From Alkalihalobacillus sp. LMS6 (GTDB lineage: Bacteria; Bacillota; Bacilli; Bacillales; Bacillaceae_D): a DNA stretch of 64,000 nucleotides. This document shows, piece by piece, positions 9,368 through 16,544 of this stretch. The stretch covers positions 2,541,564 to 2,605,563 of the forward strand of contig NZ_CP093302.1 in assembly GCF_024362765.1 (NCBI RefSeq), given 5' to 3'. The translations under genes were made by a program, and so were the position numbers. Position 1 is the first letter of the stretch, and each line of letters starts with the position of its first letter. A model generated the notes under the pieces. The model saw only the letters and a list, made by a program, of their open reading frames with translations. It was not told the DNA's origin and ran no database searches.

Positions 9368-9505
9368 ATGTTTAGAGCGATTATGAAAGCATTTCAGATT
9401 GGCGGCGATATTAAGTCCGTAGGTAAAGGGCGCTATCACAAGCGTATAATGGGACGCGCCGTGAGACGCCCTATCAACCGTAAGATTAACCGCTGGTTCC
9501 GTTGA
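9368..9505 (+). CDS. Small very basic protein, unknown
   Basis: 45 residues: starts MFRAIMKAFQIGGDIKSVG and ends with an Arg/Lys-rich tail (GRAVRRPINRKINRWFR). A strong promoter and an ideal GAGGAGG ribosome site precede it, so it is very likely expressed, and it is one of few plus-strand genes. The amphipathic basic composition would suit a nucleic-acid-binding or membrane-active peptide; both are guesses. No family recognised. Confidence 0.6.
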   Translation: MFRAIMKAFQIGGDIKSVGKGRYHKRIMGRAVRRPINRKINRWFR

Positions 9506-9517
9506 CCGGCGGTTTTT

Positions 9518-9661
9518 CTATTTAAACGGAACACCGTGCTCATCTGACGTAAGCTTAACGTGTGAGTCCGTGATGATTACGGTGGCGTGCGGGTTGGCGT
9601 TCTCTTTTAGCCACTTCGCGATTTCCTCTGCATGCTTGATTACGTTATCGTCCATTTTCAT
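9518..9661 (-). CDS. Small phage protein, unknown
   Basis: 47 residues, beginning MKMDDNVIKHAEEIAKWLKE. It overlaps the stop of the upstream gene by ATGA and has GGAGTG upstream, so the two form a small operon. It reads as a short helix followed by a beta-like tail (HATVIITDSHVKLTSDEHG). No family recognised. Confidence 0.55.
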   Translation of the reverse strand: MKMDDNVIKHAEEIAKWLKENANPHATVIITDSHVKLTSDEHGVPFK

Positions 9662-9816
9662 CGAATCACTCCTCGTATTTTATCTTGCGCGGTGTAATAC
9701 ATAAACTTAGCGTAAGCCATCGGAAACTGCGCCCAAAAACGTAACTTAGGAGTGTAATCCCCGTAGCCGGCGAACGATTTGCTTTCCGTGACAAACCAAC
9801 GTGATAATTCGATCAT
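9658..9816 (-). CDS. Small phage protein, unknown
   Basis: 52 residues, MIELSRWFVTESKSFAGYGD at the N-terminus and many aromatic residues. AAGGAGG lies 7 bases before ATG. It is the first gene of a two-gene leftward unit that follows the leader copy at 9889-10010 and the palindrome array at 10049-10110. No family recognised. Confidence 0.6.
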   Translation of the reverse strand: MIELSRWFVTESKSFAGYGDYTPKLRFWAQFPMAYAKFMYYTAQDKIRGVIR

Positions 9817-9888
9817 AGCGACCTCCTTCGAAAATGGCGAGCGGCGCGGCGGCTAACATTTTCCTTTGCTGCGCATGCTCTTTTCTTT

Positions 9889-10010
9889 TATAAAGTTCTG
9901 TCGCGGTTTCTATATGCTTAGGAATGTGATCTTCATGACGACAGCTGAGGGAAGCGATCTTCTTCCCGAATTGCACTTATCCTTTAACGTTCGCAATTAC
10001 TTGTTTGTTA
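9889..10010 (-). repeat. Duplicated leader element, copy A
   Basis: About 120 bp closely similar to 46777-46910 in the same orientation. Shared blocks read on the plus strand include TGTCGCGGTTTCTAT, GTGATCTTC, AGCTGAGGGAA and CCGAATTGC. Both copies lie upstream of leftward genes (small operon here, parB-like gene there) and both have a winged-helix gene on their other side. This suggests a shared promoter/leader or control RNA. Copy A also contains GGGAAG/CTTCCC, which can form a hairpin. Confidence 0.65.
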
Positions 10011-10048
10011 TTATTACGTTTGTTATTACAAGTTCGTTATTATTACCG

Positions 10049-10110
10049 TCACTATACGGTGATTTACCTAAGTCACTATATAGTGATTGACCTAAGTCAC
10101 TGTACAGTGA
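10049..10110. promoter_or_regulatory. Three 14-bp palindromes at 24-bp period (operator or iteron array)
   Basis: TCACTATACGGTGA (10049), TCACTATATAGTGA (10073) and TCACTGTACAGTGA (10097); the last two are perfect palindromes and the starts are exactly 24 bp apart, with similar linkers (TTTACCTAAG, TTGACCTAAG). The array begins at the stop codon of the winged-helix gene and faces the AT-rich TTGTTATTATTAC repeats at about 9998-10047. It is either an operator cluster for the small leftward operon or an iteron set for replication. Confidence 0.75.
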
Positions 10111-10548
10111 TTAACCCCCTATTACCGCCATCCTAGCTCGAATCTCCCCGTCACTCAGCTCGCTATAATACTGCGGAAAGTACAGCTTCTCCCGCTTGTT
10201 CCCCGTATAATCATACGTAGTCTTAAGCAGTCCCACCGCTTCCAGCACGTCCACTAGCGGCGCCACCCGGTTCCTCCCGATGCCTGTTTCCCGCGCTATA
10301 CGGTCGACACTCGTAAATGCGCTCATATAGCGGTCGTTGTCCGGCTGCCCGTTTACATTCGCGAGCAGGTACGTATAGATCGTAGCCGCAGCGCCATAGC
10401 CTCGGTTGTATTCCATCGCGATAGGCAATAACCGGCGCCACATGTCATGCGGAACCTGCCCGTTGCCGCCCTTCCGTAGCGCTTTCGCCTTTCTAGCCTC
10501 GGCTTCCTGCGCTAGATGCGTAAATTGCCCCGTTTTCCTCGTCATCAT
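10111..10548 (-). CDS. Winged-helix DNA-binding protein, replication- or regulator-like
   Basis: 145 residues. The segment TSVDRIARETGIGRNRVAPLVDVL and the following GLLKTTYDYTGNKREKLYF form a winged helix-turn-helix. The N-terminus is basic. It resembles the DNA-binding part of phage/plasmid replication initiators and DnaD-like proteins. The gene ends exactly where the palindrome array begins, so it may bind those sites. A second winged-helix gene (47000-47413) sits next to the paralogous leader copy. Confidence 0.6.
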   Translation of the reverse strand: MMTRKTGQFTHLAQEAEARKAKALRKGGNGQVPHDMWRRLLPIAMEYNRGYGAAATIYTYLLANVNGQPDNDRYMSAFTSVDRIARETGIGRNRVAPLVDVLEAVGLLKTTYDYTGNKREKLYFPQYYSELSDGEIRARMAVIGG

Positions 10549-10595
10549 TGATCCGCTCCCTTAGAATTATCGTTTGTAGCTGCTTAAAATAACGT

Positions 10596-10760
10596 CTATT
10601 TTGCGTCCTTGTAATCGTTTATCCATTCAGCCTGAATTCTTTCCGCTCTCACGACGTCTTCTTCGCAATCGCCCATGTTCCAAGCCAGAGTTATCTGATC
10701 GGCGTACCACTCGTTTAGAAGCTCCATAAATACGTCTTCTTTCGTTCGCGCCGCCTTCAC
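10596..10760 (-). CDS. Small phage protein, unknown
   Basis: 54 residues from a GTG start that overlaps the upstream stop (GTGA), with GGAGG 8 bases upstream. The sequence is acidic and helical (KEDVFMELLNEWYADQ). Coupled translation with the DUF5659-like gene is likely. No family recognised. Confidence 0.6.
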   Translation of the reverse strand: MKAARTKEDVFMELLNEWYADQITLAWNMGDCEEDVVRAERIQAEWINDYKDAK

Positions 10761-10939
10761 CCGCGATCGCCTCCGTACTCATCCAGCGCCTTTTCTAGCG
10801 CTTCTGTGCGGTCATATTGCCAGAATTGCCGCTTCGTCGTCGTATGAAGTCCGGTACAAATAAACCGCTGACCCGCGGCTTTAAGGTGGTTGTACATATT
10901 CGTCGAGTAGCAGTAAAAATACGCGTTAGTTCGCCCCAT
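10757..10939 (-). CDS. DUF5659-like small protein
   Basis: 60 residues. The pattern YCYSTNMYNHLKAAGQRFIC, then GLHTTTKRQFWQYDRTEALEKAL, matches my memory of the DUF5659 family found in Firmicutes phages and plasmids (YSTNL..YL...GF.y...g......FW.F). Function unknown. The gene starts the two-gene unit with the protein at 10596. Confidence 0.6.
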   Translation of the reverse strand: MGRTNAYFYCYSTNMYNHLKAAGQRFICTGLHTTTKRQFWQYDRTEALEKALDEYGGDRG

Positions 10940-10979
10940 TTACATAACCTCCGTTGAATTATCGTTTAAATATAAGCGC

Positions 10980-11003
10980 AAAAAAGACGCCCTATTTAGG
11001 CGC
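10980..11003 (-). terminator. Rho-independent terminator
   Basis: On the minus strand GGCGCC-TAAATA-GGGCGTC is followed by six T residues. It overlaps the stop codon of the small gene at 10992-11126. Confidence 0.6.
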
Positions 11004-11126
11004 CATGTCTTTCATTCCTTTTGCGATAATCCTTGCGTACTTCCTCGTAGTGAGTCCGATGATCTTCACTAAGTAAGCTTCATTTCCCGTCAGTCGGTAC
11101 ATATATCGATAATACAACCGTCTCAT
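10992..11126 (-). CDS. Small basic phage protein, unknown
   Basis: 44 residues beginning MRRLYYRYMYRLTGNEAYLV, strongly basic. AAGGAG stands 9 bases before ATG and a terminator overlaps the 3' end, so this is probably the last gene of a transcript. No family recognised. Confidence 0.55.
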   Translation of the reverse strand: MRRLYYRYMYRLTGNEAYLVKIIGLTTRKYARIIAKGMKDMAPK

Positions 11127-11144
11127 CGCGCCAACTCCTTCGCT

Positions 11145-11456
11145 TTATATTTCATAGCCGGATTTCCGTAGTCTATCGCGAAAAGCTCTAGGTAAGTTGT
11201 CGATAATACCTGCATCGTATAAGAGACAACGCGCTGCTAACGTTTGAAAAGATGCGGCTAAGTTACCCTCCGAAATGAGCGTCAGTATTCGTCCAACTCT
11301 TTCTCCGTGTATACCTCCGTCACCCAGCACGCCAATCGCTTCTAATACCTTCTCATTCGACCATGATCCGTGGTACCTTTCGAAAGCCTCCGCCGCTTGA
11401 TCGTATGATACGTTATGTTGCTCGCTTGTCTGCGCAATCAACTCGTTTACCGTCAT
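11145..11456 (-). CDS. Phage protein, unknown
   Basis: 103 residues, mainly helical (MTVNELIAQTSEQHNVSYDQ at the start). It overlaps the upstream stop codon (ATGA arrangement), so it is coupled to the gene at 11453. A Gly-rich turn GVLGDGGIHGERVGRIL divides two helical halves. No family recognised. Confidence 0.6.
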   Translation of the reverse strand: MTVNELIAQTSEQHNVSYDQAAEAFERYHGSWSNEKVLEAIGVLGDGGIHGERVGRILTLISEGNLAASFQTLAARCLLYDAGIIDNLPRAFRDRLRKSGYEI

Positions 11457-11725
11457 TCCGCAACCTCCTCCGCTTCTGTCGGCGGTAATTCAACGACCAA
11501 TATCCGCGCAGGTCCTTTATAGTCGTAGCTAACCGAATAATCACCGTGAGCATTCTTCGTTGTTAACGATAGATCAGCGCTGTCCTCCAACTCTTCAAGC
11601 TCGAAGTAGCTAGCAGTTTCTCTCCTCCGCGCCAACTCTGCGACTAAATCAGCAGTTTGGAACGCTTTTAGTAGGATTGTAGCGTCTTTACTACGAATTC
11701 TTCCTAGATTCGCTATATCCGACAT
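11453..11725 (-). CDS. Phage protein, unknown
   Basis: 90 residues from ATG at 11725, preceded by GAAGGAG; a longer frame upstream has no ribosome site and crosses the divergent control region. The C-terminal half (SLTTKNAHGDYSVSYDYKG, then RILVVELPPTEAEE) looks like a small beta domain with an acidic tail. First gene of a leftward unit divergent from the gene at 11824. No family recognised. Confidence 0.6.
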   Translation of the reverse strand: MSDIANLGRIRSKDATILLKAFQTADLVAELARRRETASYFELEELEDSADLSLTTKNAHGDYSVSYDYKGPARILVVELPPTEAEEVAE

Positions 11726-11823
11726 GTTATCGTCTCCTTCGAATTGGTTCGTATTACCTCTTTTAATCGAACGTGTATTCGTGTATGATAATCGTAAACT
11801 TACCGAAAGGGGCGTACTCGCCG

Positions 11824-12201
11824 ATGAAACCTTACGATGATTACCTATCGCCATTCCCCGGCTTCGACGACCTCCACGTCGACGACAGCATCGAGCACAC
11901 CATACGCGCCTACGTCCTGACCCGCCTGACTCGCGACTACCTACATAACGTAGCCGATAGCTTGCCCGCGGAAAATTACCAACGCCTTATAAAGCGGATT
12001 ACCGCCGATCTCCATGCGACGCGGCGCTACCTTACGTCGCAAAACGTTAAAGTGGCGGGCGTGCCCGAAGACGACGGGGTACTCGTACAGTGGCGTTGGT
12101 GGCACGGGATGCGAACGAGCGCTACCGGAGGTACTAGGACCGTGCTAAAGACGGAGATACAACGGCTATTGGCGTATTACGGGAGAATGAAAGATGAATG
12201 A
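11824..12201 (+). CDS. Phage protein, unknown
   Basis: 125 residues from ATG at 11824, chosen because AAAGGGG lies upstream. The first 40 residues are acidic and aromatic, then a helical region (RLIKRITADLHATRRYL) and a Trp-rich segment (VQWRWWHGMRTSATGG). TATGATAAT at about 11783 could be its -10 box. It is one of the few rightward genes and overlaps the start of a 40-codon gene. No family recognised. Confidence 0.6.
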   Translation: MKPYDDYLSPFPGFDDLHVDDSIEHTIRAYVLTRLTRDYLHNVADSLPAENYQRLIKRITADLHATRRYLTSQNVKVAGVPEDDGVLVQWRWWHGMRTSATGGTRTVLKTEIQRLLAYYGRMKDE

Positions 12202-12316
12202 TGGCGATAAGTGTCCGTTTGAGGAAGCGTTTGAGACGCCTCTAGATGAGATCGATGAGGAATCATTGTGGCGGGAAATTATTTCCGAACTCTCTTCATT
12301 ACGCTATAGCATCTAA
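12194..12316 (+). CDS. Very small acidic protein, unknown
   Basis: 40 residues (MNDGDKCPFEEAFETPLDEI at the start) overlapping the end of the preceding gene by 8 bp, with GGGAGAATGAAAG before ATG. Strongly acidic. Translation coupled to the upstream gene is plausible. No family recognised. Confidence 0.45.
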   Translation: MNDGDKCPFEEAFETPLDEIDEESLWREIISELSSLRYSI

Positions 12317-12349
12317 CCGCGCAAAAGTAACGGAAAATAAAAAGACCGC

Positions 12350-12622
12350 CTATTCGACGATCTTCTTCGGGTTGTAACCGCGACGTGCTTCGTATGCCTC
12401 TACGTCCACTTCGAGGTAGAGCGGGAGGCGTCCGTTATCGACGCGGGTGGCGACCGGCGGGAAATCGTCGTGGCGGTCCTCGCGATTCTTGACCGCGTTA
12501 CGGGCGATACCCCAGCGCGTAGCCATATCGGATTTCGTGAGCAGCTTCGGCAATTTCGGTAAATCGTTTGACAATCGTATCCCCTCCGCTTTAAGGATAC
12601 GTCGAAAGAACGATTTAATCAA
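12350..12622 (-). CDS. Helix-turn-helix protein, excisionase/AlpA-like
   Basis: 90 residues from a TTG start that overlaps the upstream gene's end, with AAAGGAC upstream. LLTKSDMATRWGIARNAVKNRE is a MerR/AlpA-type winged helix and FPPVATRVDNGRLPLYLEVDVEAY resembles the second half of excisionase-like DNA-binding domains. It could control a promoter or act in excision, but it is far from the integrase. Confidence 0.6.
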   Translation of the reverse strand: MIKSFFRRILKAEGIRLSNDLPKLPKLLTKSDMATRWGIARNAVKNREDRHDDFPPVATRVDNGRLPLYLEVDVEAYEARRGYNPKKIVE

Positions 12623-13001
12623 TGTAGTTGTCCTTTATTTTCAATAGAAGTGCCGGAACTCCACGCTTTTCGGTTTTACCTACAATAGTCTCATCTTCAA
12701 CGTTAATAGATCTGTAGTTTCTATCATACCCAAAAGAGGTTTTTGATTCATTAGATCTGAAAGAATATAAATCTTTTATTGACTCGAAAGCTACGATCTC
12801 TTTACCATTTTGGTAACTAATTTCATCACAACTGTCGTCTAAGAATAGCTGCCGCTTAGTTCTAGTGATCTCCAGTATTTCTTTGATTTCCGCCATGATT
12901 ACATCGGAACTTCCGCCTCTTTTTACTGCATCTTCTATCTTACTAAGTTTTACTTCTTTTTCCACAAGAGAACGTACAGCTTTAATTATATTAGTTTCCA
13001 T
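12615..13001 (-). CDS. Phage protein, unknown
   Basis: 128 residues from ATG at 13001, with AGGGTG upstream. The N-terminal half is helical and charged (SLVEKEVKLSKIEDAVKRGG), the C-terminal half beta-rich. The base composition is more AT-rich than the neighbours, which suggests a later acquisition. A perfect palindrome (13053-13067) lies upstream. No family recognised. Confidence 0.55.
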   Translation of the reverse strand: METNIIKAVRSLVEKEVKLSKIEDAVKRGGSSDVIMAEIKEILEITRTKRQLFLDDSCDEISYQNGKEIVAFESIKDLYSFRSNESKTSFGYDRNYRSINVEDETIVGKTEKRGVPALLLKIKDNYID

Positions 13002-13052
13002 TTTATAACACCCTGCTTTCTTGTAGTTGATAATTTTAATATAACATATACA

Positions 13053-13067
13053 GTGTACGATGTACAC
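13053..13067. promoter_or_regulatory. Perfect palindrome GTGTAC-GAT-GTACAC, candidate operator
   Basis: A 6-3-6 inverted repeat about 52 bp upstream of the start at 13001, near the AT-rich TTATATTAAAAT that could serve as -10 region for the leftward gene. A small dimeric regulator could bind it; which one is unknown. Confidence 0.45.
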
Positions 13068-13098
13068 ATTTATTTGAAATAAAAAGGGAATCGGACGA

Positions 13099-13590
13099 TT
13101 ATGTTAGCTTCCGCCCGTACTTTGCGCGCAGCTCCGCCTCTATTTCCGCAGGATCGACGCGGTATTCAACGACCGGCTGCGTCTTCGTAAACGCTTGATA
13201 CGCCTCTCTGCGCTCTTTGTTACGGGCCTTCGCGTGCTTATCGACGTACCAATTTTCATATCGCGACCGCTTCTTTTTCGTAGGCAGGCGATAATCGCGC
13301 CCGTCCGCACCTCGTTCCTCCGCTAGCTTAAGCGGTAAACTCTTCTTCGCGCGCCTTTCCGTCTGCGATCGCGACTCGAACGGATAGTCGATCAGCGTCA
13401 TTTTGTCCGGGTGCGACCAACGGAGATCATCGCGGAGTACGTACGAATTAAGCGCGTCTTCTTCGCCGCTGGTTAGCTTGTGCCCGTTCAGTCGTGCTCC
13501 TAACAAAAACGACTCTACCGCTTCTATACGCGCCTCTACGTTATCCAAATCCCCGTCAATTACGTCTTGTACCGTCTTATAATCACTCAT
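13099..13590 (-). CDS. Phage protein, unknown
   Basis: 163 residues, highly charged. The middle is basic (SRSQTERRAKKSLPLKLAEE, LPTKKKRSRYENWYVDK) and might bind nucleic acid. It overlaps the sigma-like gene upstream by 4 bp. No family recognised. Confidence 0.6.
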   Translation of the reverse strand: MSDYKTVQDVIDGDLDNVEARIEAVESFLLGARLNGHKLTSGEEDALNSYVLRDDLRWSHPDKMTLIDYPFESRSQTERRAKKSLPLKLAEERGADGRDYRLPTKKKRSRYENWYVDKHAKARNKERREAYQAFTKTQPVVEYRVDPAEIEAELRAKYGRKLT

Positions 13591-13961
13591 GAATCGTACC
13601 CCTCTCTATGTCCCGCCCAATAATAGTAAACGTCCGCTATTCTTTGTTCCGCGCCCATCCGAAAGTCTTTCACGTTTTGCTTATGCGATCCCATTACCGC
13701 CGCGGCTTCCTCTAGCGTCATATCACGCACATAAACGTAATGTAACGCCTCCCGCTGTCTAGGCGTCAATCCTGCCCGCTTAATTGCCATCCCTAAGTCG
13801 GCAAGCACGTCGATAGCCGCTGTATCTCCGCTTTCAGCCCGCAGATTAAGCGCGTGGCAGTCAGCGAGGAGTAGCCGGACTTGTGGCGCGGTGGATAACG
13901 CCGGGTATTCGTGTGCTAAACGTTTGTGTTGCGCCGATTTATCGTATTTACTAACGCCCAA
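13587..13961 (-). CDS. Sigma-70 region 4-like transcription regulator
   Basis: 124 residues. GLTPRQREALHYVYVRDMTL followed by EEAAAVMGSHKQNVKDFRM is a region 4/ArpU-type helix-turn-helix. There is no region 2, so it is not a full sigma factor. In Bacillus and Listeria phages such proteins often activate late genes. Here it lies between early genes and the packaging module, consistent with that job; this is inference. Confidence 0.7.
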   Translation of the reverse strand: MGVSKYDKSAQHKRLAHEYPALSTAPQVRLLLADCHALNLRAESGDTAAIDVLADLGMAIKRAGLTPRQREALHYVYVRDMTLEEAAAVMGSHKQNVKDFRMGAEQRIADVYYYWAGHREGYDS

Positions 13962-14025
13962 ATAATCGCCCCTTTTCCATTAGTCTCCTAATCTATATAA
14001 AACGCGTAAATGGTAAAATTGCTAT

Positions 14026-14877
14026 ATGAATATTAAACCTATCAAACCAATGCTTTTGCATAAGTTAGATAATATAGATGACCCGTTCGATGGCGCGGAT
14101 TACATTACGGAGCTAAAGCTCGACGGTATCCGTTTGCTCATCGTTAAGGGTACCGACTCCTACCGCCTCTACACGCGACATGGCACGGACGTAACCGCGC
14201 GATTCCCCGAGCTCTACGACTTCGCCGTTTCCCTGCCCGCTAACACTACGGTCGACGGCGAGCTAGTCCAGGTCGATCCCACTACGGGGGCGCCCGACTT
14301 TGAAGCGTTAATGGCGAGGTTCCGCGTTACGAATGCGACTAAAATCGCGACCGCCGTTAAAGATGCGCCAGTGACGTATTACCCGTTTGATATCGTTGTG
14401 CCTCGCGTGCCTTTGCTCGAACGTAAGCGCCAGTTAACGGAATTACTCGCAGTTCAAGCGCCGCACATCGAGGAAGTACGCTATTACCACGGGATAGCTG
14501 CGGAATATAACGACGCGGTAAAAGGTTACGGACTCGAAGGCATCGTCGTTAAACGCGCCGATTCTACGTATCAGAAAAATAAGCGGTCACGCGACTGGCT
14601 AAAGCACGTTAATTACGCGCAAGAGGACGTTTATGTCACCGGCTACCGCACCGATGGCGATTTCGGCTGGCTACTAGCGTTTGAGAACGGTAAGCCCGCA
14701 GGCATTATGGAGCTTGGCGTGCCGACCGCCGCTAGACACGCCGTTTACCGCGCGAGTAAGACCGAAGGTGGCGACGGGGTAGCGCGTCTTGACGAGCCAA
14801 TCCATTGTCGCGTAAAGTACCGCAACTTAACTTTAAACGACTACCTCCGCCTGCCTAGCTTCGTTACGTTCCTGTAG
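14026..14877 (+). CDS. ATP-dependent DNA ligase
   Basis: 283 residues. ITELKLDGIRLL contains the KxDG nucleotidyl-transfer motif, DGELVQVD is motif III-like, EGIVVKRADSTYQKNKR is motif IV and DWLKHVNY is motif V. Small phage-type ligase that seals nicks using ATP. It is read rightwards against the main direction and its 3' end overlaps the convergent methyltransferase gene by 45 bp. That could allow antisense interference between the two. Confidence 0.92.
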   Translation: MNIKPIKPMLLHKLDNIDDPFDGADYITELKLDGIRLLIVKGTDSYRLYTRHGTDVTARFPELYDFAVSLPANTTVDGELVQVDPTTGAPDFEALMARFRVTNATKIATAVKDAPVTYYPFDIVVPRVPLLERKRQLTELLAVQAPHIEEVRYYHGIAAEYNDAVKGYGLEGIVVKRADSTYQKNKRSRDWLKHVNYAQEDVYVTGYRTDGDFGWLLAFENGKPAGIMELGVPTAARHAVYRASKTEGGDGVARLDEPIHCRVKYRNLTLNDYLRLPSFVTFL

Positions 14878-16083
14878 CGAGGCTTTTAACAATTCGCTCT
14901 GCCATTTTAAGCAGTCGTCAACCCACGTACCATATCCACCTAAATCCTCGCCAGTCCCTAATGTCAGCTCGTTCCAGCGGTAAGGACCGTCAGCAAACGT
15001 GTATGACGCGTCTCGATGCCCGTCGCACATATCATTACCGTGCGCGAAGTAAAACGCGTCGTTCCCTTTGTCGATGCTATGCCACGATGGTAAGTGCGGA
15101 TATAGATTCGCACGCATCAGGTTGTCGTCCGTAAAGTCGTCGAGTAGTTGGTCTAATTGCGAGTCCTCCCCGTCAATGACCGTTACTTTACCGTGCTTGT
15201 CGATACCGATGTCCGTTATTTTCGCGAAATAGGCTGGCGGCTGACCTTCAAGGAACCGCGCACCAAACTCTGTAATATCCTTATCTCCACCGCGTCGGAA
15301 ATTGCTGTTCCACTTTTTCGTAGCAGGCTCGATTAACTTCGTCCATTCCGGCGCTTTACGTATGATCATGATTTGCGTTGATATGGTCGTACCCGTCGCG
15401 GCAAACGTTTCGCCGGGGAGCAAAATCGTAGCTACCTGCCAGCACGTTTCGTGCATGAGTTGGCGGAGCTTTTTCGCGTAGTTTCCATAAGAAAGTCCCA
15501 GCGGTAGGACAAACGCCACATACCCGCCCGGCTTAACCGCTTTAATCGCGAGTTCAATAAACGCGACCTCCGACTTCCCTTTCCGTTTATTCTTCGCCTT
15601 AGACAACGCCCATTCTTCGTCTTCTAGCGTCGGCTCGAATTCAATTGCGACCCCATATGGTGGATTGCCGATCACCAAATCGTAGTAATTACGTCGGGAG
15701 TGAGCAAGCGCGTCGCCCTCGATTACCTCCGCGTCCGGATAAAGTAAAGTCGTTACCTTCGCGCTGGTCCGTTCGAGCTCGAGCGCGGTTATCTTGGCAT
15801 CTTCCGGCGCATGTTCAAGGAAAACGCCCGCTCCGGCTGACGGCTCTAATACGCGAGGACTATCGGGGAGTAGCGGTTGAAGCGCGTCCCACATAAATTT
15901 AGCGACGTGGGTTGGCGTAAAGAAAGCCCCGCCGGAGTAAGCGTTCGGCAATAGTCCGCCCGCTGAAGTGTAGTTTTCTCGGAGGAATTGACGATCGCCC
16001 TCCGTTATATCTGCATAAGGTTTCGCGATTATTTCCATAGACCGAACGTTTCCGTCCCATCGTTTTCGATCGGCTTTGCCCAT
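14833..16083 (-). CDS. N6-adenine DNA methyltransferase (class I)
   Basis: 416 residues. The SAM-binding motif VLEPSAGAGVFLEHAP and the catalytic VIGNPPYGV mark an N6-adenine methyltransferase of the gamma/Eco57I-like type. The stretch FFTPTHVAKFMWDALQP before motif I is typical. No restriction endonuclease is adjacent, so it is probably an orphan methylase that protects phage DNA from host restriction or marks it. A second adenine methylase is at 20126. Confidence 0.85.
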   Translation of the reverse strand: MGKADRKRWDGNVRSMEIIAKPYADITEGDRQFLRENYTSAGGLLPNAYSGGAFFTPTHVAKFMWDALQPLLPDSPRVLEPSAGAGVFLEHAPEDAKITALELERTSAKVTTLLYPDAEVIEGDALAHSRRNYYDLVIGNPPYGVAIEFEPTLEDEEWALSKAKNKRKGKSEVAFIELAIKAVKPGGYVAFVLPLGLSYGNYAKKLRQLMHETCWQVATILLPGETFAATGTTISTQIMIIRKAPEWTKLIEPATKKWNSNFRRGGDKDITEFGARFLEGQPPAYFAKITDIGIDKHGKVTVIDGEDSQLDQLLDDFTDDNLMRANLYPHLPSWHSIDKGNDAFYFAHGNDMCDGHRDASYTFADGPYRWNELTLGTGEDLGGYGTWVDDCLKWQSELLKASLQERNEARQAEVVV

Positions 16084-16100
16084 CTACGTCACTCCTTCGC

Positions 16101-16129
16101 TTGTACTTCGTCCATCTAACGTATATAAT
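16101..16129 (+). promoter_or_regulatory. Sigma-A promoter for the gene at 16167
   Basis: TTGTAC and TATAAT separated by exactly 17 bp; the coding start follows 38 bp downstream after GGAGG. Confidence 0.7.
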
Positions 16130-16166
16130 AATTGGTAAAATAACGTATATTTTCGGAGGTATTAAC

Positions 16167-16544
16167 ATGGCTATAACGTGGATTAGCTCGCAATCAAACA
16201 ACGCCTTTATAACGCTCGATAATCAAGGTCGGATCGCCATTTCCGCGGGGCTCCGCGACATTATCGGCATCCCTCGTAAAACACCGTTCGCGCTCGTATT
16301 CGGCTACGACGCGGAAACCGGCTACTTAATCGCGGGCAAGCCGGAACTCGTAAAAGCCGACGCCGAGCCGTTTAAGTTCGACACGCGCGGATATTGCAAG
16401 CGAGCGGCTACCGTACTAAAAGGCGCGGACATAACGATTAAGGCGCCGCCGGTACGCTTTTATCTGATCGGCGATGGCGAGGCGGCTAAACAAGCGCACC
16501 TACCGTACCCGAAAGGTGTTTATGCGTTCCGCATGGAGGATTAA
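16167..16544 (+). CDS. Phage protein with AbrB-like beginning, unknown
   Basis: 125 residues from ATG at 16167 (TTTCGGAGG upstream). The N-terminal stretch AFITLDNQGRIAISAGLRDI and the following GIPRKTPFALVFGYDAETG resemble an AbrB/SpoVT-type swapped-hairpin DNA-binding fold. That resemblance is weak and should be checked. It has its own promoter, divergent from the methyltransferase, so it could regulate it. Confidence 0.55.
   Translation: MAITWISSQSNNAFITLDNQGRIAISAGLRDIIGIPRKTPFALVFGYDAETGYLIAGKPELVKADAEPFKFDTRGYCKRAATVLKGADITIKAPPVRFYLIGDGEAAKQAHLPYPKGVYAFRMED

Noticed and set aside
9746-9976. 76-codon minus-strand frame over the leader copy A
   Set aside because: Out of frame with the better supported 52-residue gene (ideal AAGGAGG), and its sequence is the translated leader and ribosome site.
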